A DNA stretch of 64,000 nucleotides from Helicoverpa zea (Eukaryota > Arthropoda > Insecta > Lepidoptera > Noctuidae): contig NC_061459.1 of NCBI RefSeq assembly GCF_022581195.2, positions 8,122,001 through 8,186,000 on the forward strand, written 5' to 3'. The position numbers and the translations under genes are program-made. Every line of letters starts with the position of its first letter. Within the stretch, counting starts at the first letter, position 1. Below are positions 23,901 through 35,900 of this stretch, piece after piece. Under the pieces are notes generated by a model, which saw only the letters and a program-made list of their open reading frames with translations, made no database searches and was not told where the DNA came from.

Positions 23901-26900
23901 GCCATTGAATGGAACATCTTATAAGCATATGAGCGATAGTATGAGCAGTAGTTGTACTTTACCCTCAGGTAATAAATGTCTATCTTGCTTATAAAGTTAC
24001 CTATTATCTTCAGATCATTATGTGCTAGACTAGTAATTATAGCCAGACTGTCTTTGTAAAATACCATCAGCCACAAAATGATATCCGAATAGATATTTCT
24101 ATTTAAAAATTATCTGCACTACCTAACAATTTAACTCTGTGAACATATTAGCGTAATCCGTCTAACATCGATACTATTAATAGAATGACCGATCTTAAGT
24201 TTTATTATTAATCCTAAAACGGCTTAAGTCTTGAAACTGCGCAAACTGGTCATGCTTGTAATAACAAGATTATGATCTAGCAACTAGCAACTACGTGAGG
24301 GATTAACACACGCAAGTAACGTAGAAAACGCGTGACTTTGCCATTACCTCATACCGATGTTATACGCGAAATATATTGCTATGAATTATCATAAGTACAT
24401 AGCGAAATATTTGTACTTCTCATCGGTATTTCAGAACTGGTTTAAAAAGGTTTTTTAGCTCAAGATGTTTTTTGCCCAGCAGATATCAAATACTTGTATA
24501 ATGCCTTTAAAATGCAATCTGCCAACATACCCATAATCTATGTAAAGAAAGTTACCGAAAATAGTGTTTCATTTCTGTTTCTCTTTTTTTGTCTCTTTTG
24601 CTACTTTCTCGTAGCATCTTGGGCATTTTCCCGGTCAATCTCACTTTATATCTAGTTCTAGTTGTTCTAAGGGAAATTATAACATGCTCTCTGATTTGTC
24701 TTCAGGTGGTCTTCGTCGAAAGCACTCTTTTCACGACGTGTTAGAATGGGAAGAAAGCCGGCCTTTGAACGCGTCACCCCCGGCGTCGCCTACTCGACGC
24801 GCCCCCCTACGAATGGACGCACTGCAGCGAATAGTCGACATTGTTAAACGGAGCGGTAAGATGCATGGTATATTGTTAAAAATAGATAAAATTGTCCAGC
24901 CTGTATAATGTGTACTATAGATAGTCTAGCCTGGGATAGAGGTCTCTTTTCTGGGATATTTATGTCTAGATTTTATAGAATACTTTAGTCAACTGTTGAA
25001 ATTTTACGCTTTTATAAAGTGTAGGTAATAGTTTTTATATGGTTTCTAAGTACTGCACCATTTCTGACTAGTTATGTCATTGAATAATTATATAAGTATG
25101 TTAGCTTATTAGGTATTAATGTTAATACCAGTTGTATCCGCATTGAACTTATTAACATTTTCTACTTGCAGGTGTTAACATAGATGACGTAGATGCAGAC
25201 ACGGTAATGCCCACTACTAAAAAAAAGATTCTCAATGATGAAGAACAGTATAACGAAGACATAAGGTTCAATATCGCTATCAGAGAAACATTCCTCAATA
25301 GATTTGTGCACATATTTCTTATGTATGAGAACTTTGTCATTATGCCTGATCAGGTAAATAAAAATCATTTGACAATTAATTGTCCGCTTTTCATTGATAG
25401 TATATGGTAAAAATAAATATTAAATATTTACTATTTTTTAGGATCGTGAATCATGGCTAACATCCCGCGAGTCAATGGTGAACTTTGACAAAGCATCATT
25501 CCTATCGGATCAACCGCAACGCCACAGGCCTTTCCTCTCTCGATTCCTTGAGACTCAAATGTTCGCCACACTTATCGATAACAAGATCATGGGCAACTGG
25601 GGCGAATACGATGCCAATCTGCAAGTCTTCGAACATAGGATCAAGACTGTCAGGTAATATAAATGACGAGTATAGAGAACCACATTAACGACACTAGTAA
25701 TGGAAATATTTATCGATAAATAAAAAAGGAGTGTCTTTAATGTGGTTCTGCCCTATGACATTAGCATGTCAACTGGGTTTAGCATGGACAATGGGAAAAA
25801 TATTCAGATTTGAATGAAATTCGGTGCACCGATCGACACGCAACTGCATACTAACGTCAAGCTACATGGGATAATAACGAGCAATATACAATAGAAATGT
25901 TTGTCTAACCCAAATCACTTACGGCATTTATAATTTAAGGCCTTGCAGTTTTTTAGCATGTAGTGAAAATTCGGTAGAACTTTGGAAAGTAGTTCTAGTG
26001 CTAGGTTTTGTTAACACCTAAATTGCCGAACGCGGGTCTTGTAAGCGCGAACCGTGAGCCTAAATAACTGGCATCATCAGAGATGACGCCCAAATAAGCG
26101 TACTTACGCGCGACAGATTTTTTTAAAATGTGTGAACCGTGAGTGTTTTCGCGGAGTCCACCATTACACCGTTCGACAAAATAAAAGAAAAATGACATAA
26201 ATTAGAAGAGATAAATGGAAGAGATGAATAAATCTCTCTCCCGTATAGTACTGCTGAGAGCGAATATCTATTACATAAGTTCATGAAGTTATTAGTTCTG
26301 CAGCTGGCGTAGTCAGAAGGTGATATAGTCCGCGGGAGTAGTTGTGGTCGGTGCGCCGGCGACAGCGTGACGCGTGTGTGTTGCAGGCGGCGCACGGGCG
26401 AGATGGGCGCGCGCGGCTACTGCGTGTGGGCGGGCGCGGGCGCGGGCGCGGCGCCGGCCGCCTCGCTGGAGGTGGGCGCGCCGGCCGAGCGCCTGCCGCA
26501 CCGCGCCGCCTACTACCGCGCCTTCCCCGCGCGCCTCGACGCCGCCGCGCTCGCGCGCCCGCCCGCGCCCGACGCCAGGTGCGCCCCGACCGACCGCCCG
26601 ACCCAGGCCTAGCCCCGATGCGATCCGGCACTAGCACTCAACACATATTCCAAATTCAAATTAGCCATATAAATCATCACGTTCTGAACGCCAAAACCAT
26701 AGACAGACCATACGACCACCCACTTTTTCTTCAATGATTAAAAAGTCGACATTTCATACGTTCGTGCTAGGCCGTGTATACCTCGGATCGCAACGGGCTC
26801 GCTTCGTGTAGTTTCGTCCCGCGTCGCTGCCCATATTGTATTGTCCGGAGTTTAGTTGATGAAGCCTATACTAGCCGCTTTGTTCAACTAACCGTCTTCA

Positions 26901-29900
26901 AACTTGTTTGTATGGCTGCCGTGACTTGCATGTTGCCCCTACACTATAAGCACCGAGATAACAATTTTAATTAAATAATTGAATCATAAATATTAGTATT
27001 ATTTTTAATAGCCCTATGACATAATGGTAGAATTAATTAAAATTGTTAACTTGGTGATTGATTTTTGGTCATGTGTTCTGTTTTTAAGAGCGACCTTAAG
27101 TCTATCGTGACAAACTTGCTTTATATGGCAGCATGCGACTGTATAAGCCTGATAATGTATGTTATTAGTCAATTAACACTACCATGTAGTGCGTGTAATG
27201 TATCTGTGGCTTCAGAAAATATTATCGCTTCCATAATGTACAAACAACTACCAAAACGAATACTACTTGGTATGTTAATGAATCTCAAGCGCTTATGTAC
27301 CTATATCACGACAGCATAATTATCAGAAAAGTTTTATACAAACTGTGATACGCGTTATTGTTTTGGAAGAAAGCTTTTTAATTATTACTATTATTCTCAG
27401 TATTTAATACTAAAACATTTTCTAAAAGTTTTTTTTTTTAATAAAATACCAAACTTTTTACATTACAGTTTACCAACATGGTTTTGGTTAAAGTTTATTA
27501 GAATAAATTATGTTCAAAGCAAATTTCGCCAGTTAAACAGTTTAATATAATTATTGTTTCTTATTTGAAACAAATTACTAAATATACTTCATGTATATGG
27601 TATTAAGCAAATCTTTATACTTTTTGATGTTTATTTCTCGTACAGTTGTACTAACATATTTATTCCATAACGGAATCCTTTTAATATATTTGTTTAATGC
27701 AGTCCCAGTTAAAAGTAATTAAACTAAACTTAATGCTCATTTCAAAAGTTCTAGTTAGTTCAAAAGCAAGTCTAGGCAACTCAGTTTTTTATTATTACTT
27801 CGAATTCCTAAATAAAGGGTTATTACTTTAAACGAGTGAGTTTTTGGCGACGTTAATCTGAAAAAAAAAACTCAGAAATGAGTTTAAATAGATTGGAACT
27901 AAACAAAGTTGTCCAAATTATTAAATAAAAAATAATGCGATCAACTAATCCAAAACTGAAAAATATTCAGTTTTTGCATATATTAAACAGCTTATGCAAC
28001 TTAACTGTTTAATCTATACTAATATTATAAAGAGGAAAACTTTTTTTGGTTGTAATGAATAGGCTCAAAAACAACTGGACCGTTTTTAAAAATTCTTTCA
28101 CCATTCGAAAGCTACATTATCCACGAGTAACATAGGCTATATTTTATCCCGGTACGGGCAGTAGTTACCACGGGGCGCGGGTAAAACCGCGGGAAAACGG
28201 CTAGTAATATATTATTAACCTAAAGATTGATGGTGCTACAAAACGTAGGAAATAATCTATTTCCCTTTACTATTCGTAGGGAAGTTATACTCAATTAGAT
28301 ATTTGAAGTGATGTTTTTTGAGATTTTAGGTAATAATTTTATCATAGTTTTATGTATGTAAAGATTAACGCAGTCAAAAGCTCAGCTCACGATAAAAGCC
28401 TTTAAAGCTCAGTGTATTATGACGAATTTTAATGTAATTAGGTAATTTAATTTGTTATGACTTATAAGATCGTAATCCGAATTAATTTATCGTTACTAGT
28501 ATGGTAACAATTCATTAAGTAATCATTGAAATGGTTAGGTTTTGAAAGGCTTTAATATTCTATTTAGATGATTTATAAACTCCGTTATCGGTAGTCTTTA
28601 ACACTTTTATTGAGATAAGTTATAACTTTATTATCTGTAACTACATACATTTCCATATTGTGACAAACGCGCGCGGATGTCACGAGCCGCCTCTTTCCCA
28701 AGGGTAGCTTAATTAAGTCGTAGGTCATGTCGAAGCCTTTCAAAATCTGACCTAAGACATATTATTAATTCTGAATGTTGTGATAGTCAATGTTTTGTAC
28801 TTCAAGTGCATGATTTGTTTATATTGCATGCAGTATCAAATACCTTCATGTAATAATTTATATGTGATTCTATATGTTTTATAGTGATACTCGAAAGATA
28901 TATTTTTGTCCGATTCTATTTATTAATTAAATTATTTTTGTTTCGTTTTTCTGTCTTAACTTTTTATTTTACATAGTTATACTGTTATGAAAATATTTTG
29001 TAGTTAATTTACGTTGACAGATCTTCCCATAATAAGGTAACTCCATAATGCAATCTAATGTTTTTTTTAATGTAGGCTTTATGTATGTAAATAAGGATAT
29101 ATTAAAATAAAGTTATTTATATTTAATGCTACGTATTTTGAATGTTCGTTAACCTGTTCCTTTAGTTATTTGCTGAATGACTTGTACCCTTATCTTGTGG
29201 CAACAATGTGCGCTAGTTGTATTCTGTATTGCTGTAATATTAATGCATTATATACTGTATCTTTATATAACAAATTATAGGCCATATATATCCATGAAAC
29301 AATATCATGCATATTGCATGCATATGTGGAATATTGTGTTGTCTGCATGTAACCCGCGCTACTACTAAAACTATACCGTGGAAAAATCACATCCCAACCT
29401 AATTGCTTTTTGCTATGCCAGCTTTAAATGTTATATGTAATTATTATTATTTTCTAAATATTTTACGTTACACTGTTTTACCTTTCAGGACTAACAGTCT
29501 TAAACGTATAAAGAACGCGAAATGGCAAGTGAAGGATGTTCCACCGGAGTTGTTATTGGGCGACATTAGTAGGAGACTGTCTACAGAGGTTACGCCCGCG
29601 GCTATTGCTCAGAACAATAGAGCGTTTGTTGAGAAACTTCTCAAGGTATGAACCATTTACTGTACTATACCTACAGTTTTTGTTGTCCCTTGTATATTTA
29701 TTGAAACTTTAATATTATATCCTAGGAATGCAAAAGCAAAACGAAAAGGATGCTTCTAGAGAAGATGGGCACAGAAGAATCGGATCTAGGGTTAGGATGC
29801 GAGGTTTCCATAACAGGTGTAGAAGAGAGCACCATGATAGCTTCACTCTGCGATCTTCTAGAAAGGCTATGGTCTCACGGTTTGCAACATAAGATGGGGA

Positions 29901-32900
29901 AGTCGGCGCTTTGGATGCATCTAACAAACTACCAAGAGTTGGAGCAATGCAGCAATTCTACTAAACCCATTGATCCCAACTATCTTACTCCCGGTAAGCT
30001 GACTTTAATGTCGCTATATAATGACTGTTATTTGTTAAATGTGCAGACACATAAATAAATGTACATCAACTCCATACCAATATTCCGTTGGTCCATTCTT
30101 CCACGTATCTTATTCGACTTAGGTATATAATTAAAATAATGACGACCAAACATAACGTTACATAATTATATGCTTTTATAAATTAACTTAGGTTAGTTAT
30201 TTGTAATGTAGTTAACAACAATTATTCGTTGTTACTGTCAAGCTGGATGTAACTACAAAATATCAATGTGTGAGATGTTATGAATTGTCTATGTTATCAA
30301 TCATTATCATTGTATTGCTTTGGAACATGCAGCTTTGGCTTGGTGTGTATTGCGCAAAAGGCTCGACTGTAAGTATTGTCTACTTAATTGCAAATTAAAA
30401 TCCTTCACGATAAAGAAATCAGTTAATTAATTCTCACTAATCAAATTCAGATTTATCATCGGTGGGTGCCGAGGTAGAGGCTCACCAGAGCACAAGTTCA
30501 GGAAGTCGTTCCCGGGATAGTTCCCGTGGCGGGTCACGGGATAGCTCGCGGGATCGTCTCAGCAACTCCGGGACCTTGGAGAGGAAATCTACTCAACCCG
30601 CCAACCCTTTACGCCCTCTTCCAGAAAGCCTTACATTTGACATGAGGTCAGTCAAAAATAATTATACTTAACCGATTTCCTAGAAAGGAGGAGATTCTGA
30701 ATAGGCATGATGACAGTAATCAAAAATCATTATATAAAATAATACATTTATTAAATTAAACTTGAAGCTTGGAATATAAAACGCGCATTGTTTTCTTTAT
30801 TAATAATGTGATTAATATGTATTTTTATAAAATAAAATTACGAAATAAGGCAATCCGCCATGATATCTTGAACACCAATCAGAGCTCGTGACGTCATTTC
30901 TCAAAACAACTCGCGCGAAAGCGCGCGAACGTCACATTTCGTTATTGTGAACTTCCACTGCGATCTTTGTTTTTATTTAATTAATTGTGTATAACACGAG
31001 TTATGGAGCCCGGATTTATCAAGGCAAACAGCGCTAATTTGCCTAGAATTGATATCATAATGCTGGGAGAGTTTTTGGCATCAAATAAAGATTTTTGTTC
31101 AGCTGAATTTAGAAATGTTAAAACTTCCATGTAAGTATACTAGTTTAATTAAAAAAAACTTCCATGTAAGTGTATTAGTTTAATTAAAAAAACTTCTATG
31201 TTAGAATCTAGAGAACTATGTAATAACTTACATCAAAGTGATCTTCACAAAAATAAAGTTGTACCCTGGGCAATATTGCTTTTGAATCTCACCTTGCAAG
31301 TTTAAGCCACTTGTTTCGTATTTTTTTATTGTGAGGAACGTACACAAATAACTTATCAGGAGTTGTTTTGGATGTGTTCTTACACTGGGGGACCCCACAA
31401 CACCTATGCACTTTCGAATTCATATTTAATAACACAAAAAACTTAATTATTGCACGAGCGTTGTTTACTTGCGTCTTGTAATTTCAGTCGTGACGTCACA
31501 AGTGACGACATGACACTGACAAGCGTTTTCGCGCCGGATTCAAAGTGGACAGAGAAAAATGCAATTATTTGATAAAAAAAACTTCGCATTTTCTTAAAAT
31601 TAATAATTTTTCATATAAAATAGACGTATACCTACATCATACAAAGGTATTTAAAAATTTGTCATCATGCCTATTAGTCTTTATGATTAAAAAAAATGTT
31701 TCATTCGCTCAGTTTCAAACAAAATATTTTTATTGTTACAGAAACGTGCAAGCAATGACAGATATTAAAACAGAAATAGGCTACGCTCGCGCTTGGGTCC
31801 GTTTATCATTAGAGAAAAAGTTACTATCGAAACATCTTCGAGAACTTCTGGCTGATACTACATTGTTAAGGTCTCAATATAAACGGACTGCTTTCCTTCG
31901 CTGCGAAGAGGAAAGGGAACAATTTCTTTATCACCTGCTCACTTTGAATGCGGTCGATTATTTCTGCTTTACCAACACTTATCCTACTACCAGTAAGTAC
32001 ATTAAACCCTATTTTTTATAGACCACTAATGCTTCAAATATGCATATTAACACTCGTTCTAATAGGTAGTGATTAACTAATAAATGTGTTTTTCAGAATT
32101 GCCATATCGAGTCCTCATAGTGCCATCACGCAAAGCCAGTCAGACCACCGCCAACTGTTGGATCTCAATATCTGGAGCGAATGGTGAATCTACACCGAAA
32201 ATACCTATACCGCGTAACACTAACGAATTCGTTTTTCACGTAAGTTTACTGAAAAAGTTCATATAATGTAATTGTACCCTTAAAAGCAAGGTTTTGATAA
32301 TTGTAATTCATATTTTTGTTATTTAGCATAAGAACTTGGGCATTCTGTCCACGCTACGCATCGGACACGACAACTCTGGACTATCGCCTCGATGGCTACT
32401 CGATCAAGTTTATGTGAGGAATGAAGTGACTGGACATACCTACACGTAAGTTCCAATTCATAATACAAAATTACCAGTGGCGGATTTACCAATAGGCCAA
32501 GTAGGCCAGTGCCTAGAGCGGCAGATTTAGAGGGGCGGCAAATTTTGCGAATTTTTTTACAGTTTTTTTTTATAATTATACGAGTACACAATCCATATAT
32601 AAATAAACGATTAATAAACTCACTGTAATATATGCTTAGGTTTATGTGATCATGAATTTTAAAATATTCCAATAGCGTTTCAATAAAAATAAATTGAAAA
32701 ATCCGCTCGCTTCGCTCGCGGTTTCTTCATCTTTTCTGGTTTATTCTGCGCTCTTTGAGTCCAATCTAACAAAAAGTTAAAGCACCGAAGTAGCAAAAAC
32801 AACTGACGCTCTACGCTGACGATTTCTAAGCTGTTCAGGAGGTGGAGGACTTTTGTGTCCCAAATAATTTCGCTTTTGTGTCCTCAAAACTCAAAAAATT

Positions 32901-35900
32901 TGGCGCTCGCTACGCTCGCGACTTTTTCACTTTAGGCCGGTTTTATAAACTCGTTTTGGTACTTTACTGTTCTAAATCTTAAAAATTTTGCGCTCGCTGC
33001 GCTCGCGGCTTTTTTACTTGACACTGGTTTCTATAAAACTAGTTAGCGCTTTATAACTTTGCAGTGGTATGACTCCGGTTTCTTTATGTTAAACCTAGCA
33101 AAAAGCACCATGAATGATTTCTACACAATTTTTAAGTACTTCAATTACAATTTTAGTCCGTGATTATATTGTGTCGTTTTTTTGGGGGGGTGCCACCCGA
33201 TGGGTGCGCCTCTGATATAGTACCTACCCGAACGAATGAACCGATTTTAATTTAGTATTTTTTTTGTATTACAGGTGTTTTACGGGCGAGTTTCATGAAA
33301 ATCAATTGAGCCGTTTAAAAGTTACAGAGTAGGGCATGCAATATCGGTAAAATAAAAATTACCGGTAAAAATTCGGTAAATAAAATATTTTTACCGGTAA
33401 ACCGGTAAAACGGTAATTTTTGTATTTTTTTAAAATGTGATATTATATCAATAAGATTGGGTAGTCTAAAAGCAAAAAATAATTTAAAATACAAGGTGGT
33501 AAACATTTTTTGTGACGTGGGCCGTAACAAAAAAACATGTCAGTACCATCCGTACGCAATGTCGCCGACAAAGTGCAAGAGAAACGGCTGCGATGGTTCG
33601 GCCATGTAAAAAGAAGATCACCTAAATACATCGCCAATGTTGTGTACTCAATCTCAATAGGTATACCCGGTCAAAGGCGCAGAGGCAGGCCGAAACGGTG
33701 CTGGTTGAGTGTCGTAATGAATGACATGAAAATCTTCGAACTCGAAGAGGAAGATGTCCTGGATAGATTGAAGTGAAAGAAGAAGATACGGAAAGCGGAC
33801 CCCGTCACAAGACGGGATAAACGCTAAGAATTACCGTGAAAAAAAAAACATTTTTTTCATTGAAGTGAAAGCCCTTTTTTATGGTAAATCGTAGGCATTT
33901 TATGGACCAGGGTCGCGGTAACTGTTTCGAACAATCCCGCAGCCCCGGCAGGCCTTGACCCTGCGCGTGGAACAACTCGGGCCTCCGACACGGGTCTGTT
34001 GTCTATGCAGACGGAGGAACGATGAGCCACCCGAACTCACCGTCCACAGACCGACGCCTACGGTGGCCGGGAGTCGTCTCTCGACACTCGGCGCCCGTGG
34101 TGTCTTCCTGGTCCACTACAGCGGCTGGGATGAGAGGTGCGAACTCACAGGCGCTCCATCGTCTCCTTCTCGAGCATGAGTGCTTCGCAGAAGGAGGCGA
34201 CGCCTTCCGATTCCCTCTCGCTCCGGACCATGGCTTGAACCAGGGTCGGACGCGAGAGGTCGCCGCTGCCTATTCGCTCGAAGACGACACGGCGGTACCC
34301 TTCTCAGGCAGTGCACACCTAGACTGTGTGCTCCACCGTGTCCTCAGAGCTGTCCGCATAGTAGTAAAGTAAAAGCCCTTGCTCAATAAGGTCATAGAAT
34401 AGGTAAAATAAGCATAAGCTACATTTTTACCTAAAAGGAGCTGACAGCTATTAGGAAATTCGTGGCATGCAAAAGTCGTGGTGGCCTAGTGGGTAAAGGA
34501 CCAACCTCTCAAGTACGAGGGCGCGGGTTCGATCCCAGGTCAGGCAAGTACCAATGCAACTTTTCTAAGTTTGTATGTACTTTCTAAGTATATCTTAGAC
34601 ATTATTGGCTATGTTTCGGATGGCACGTTAAACTGTAGGTCCCGGCTGTCATTGAACATCCTTGGCAGTCGTTACGGGTGGTCAGAAGCCAGTAAGTCTG
34701 ACACCAGTCTAGCCAGGGGTATCGGGTTGCCCGGGTAACTGGGTTGAGGAGGTCAGATAGGCAGTCGCTTCTTGTAAAGCACTGGTACTCAGCTGAATCC
34801 GGTTAGACTGGAAGCCGACCCCAACATGATTGGGAAAAGGCTCGGAGGATGAGCTATTAGGAAATTCAGAATAACCGAATGAATCAAAGGAGATTGGGCA
34901 AGAATGTATGAAGTTTGGTCCAAATGTCCACCACGAACGAGACCTATATAATTAAATAGTCCACTTAATTTAGAGTAACTTTTACTAAGAAAGTAAAAAA
35001 AAAACAATGCCAAAAAAAAGTTATAGCCAAAAATGTATTCTTAATTTTCGGTAGTTTTTGTATGTTATCATTATTATTTTTTATTTTATTCCACTTCCAT
35101 TTCCGCACTTTATCTAAAACTAAGATGAGTAAGACGCATTTGCATATAAACAGCCCATATTTTTTTGCCCGATGGATGTACGAATCACTAACCAATTGAG
35201 GCGCCAGAAGTGGTTGAATATACTCAGCGGTGCTTGGATCTAAGAAAGTTCGATGTAACTGGTGGTGTCTTTTCTTTAATAATGAACAATTCTATTTTAT
35301 CAGAAGTTACAGAAAGTACGAAAATCGAACAACACGAAAAGTTATTGAAAAAATGAAATTGAAAAAATCTATAAAATGTTTTATTTGATTTTGCTATAAC
35401 TTTTTTCTGGCATTACATTTTTTTTTACTTTCATAACAAAAAAATTTCTATATTTAACGGGCTATCTAGCCATATAGGTCTCGTTCGTGGTGGACATTTG
35501 GACCGGAATCGCCCATTGTCCTTTGTTTAGATAATATAAATTAAGATGAGAATGAAGATTTGTATCTAACCTAGAGATAGTTAAGGAGCCACATAAGTTT
35601 ACTTTCCTAAAAAACAGCAACTTTAACACTCTTACAATATGTAATGTATGCAATATTACATTATGTTCAGGTAGGGCTACCATCCGTCCGGGTTTCCCCG
35701 GATTTGTCCTCGTTTGGAGGCCGTCCGGGGGCCGTCCGGGCGGGGTTTCAAGAAGTGTCCGGGGAAAACCCGGACACTTTTCATGTAAGGAAGCACCACA
35801 TTGAATTTAAGTATATGTTAATAGTAAATGGATTACAAATTAGGTATTATTTTGTTTAAAAAAAAATCGTACTCGTTCGGTGAAAAAATGCGATTTACGC

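Noticed and set aside
26281..26637. Arg/Ala/Pro-rich minus-strand frames over DENND5 exon 13
   Set aside because: They are GC-driven shadows of the exon on the other strand; the plus frame is the one consistent with flanking splice sites and phase.
31545..32021. A 158-codon frame as an independent gene
   Set aside because: Its last part is DENND5 exon 18 (31742-31992); the first 66 codons are AT-rich intron read in frame.
34022..34372. Plus-strand frames of 116 and 74 codons
   Set aside because: They are antisense to an R1-like LINE fragment, whose minus-strand frame is recognisable despite two stops.
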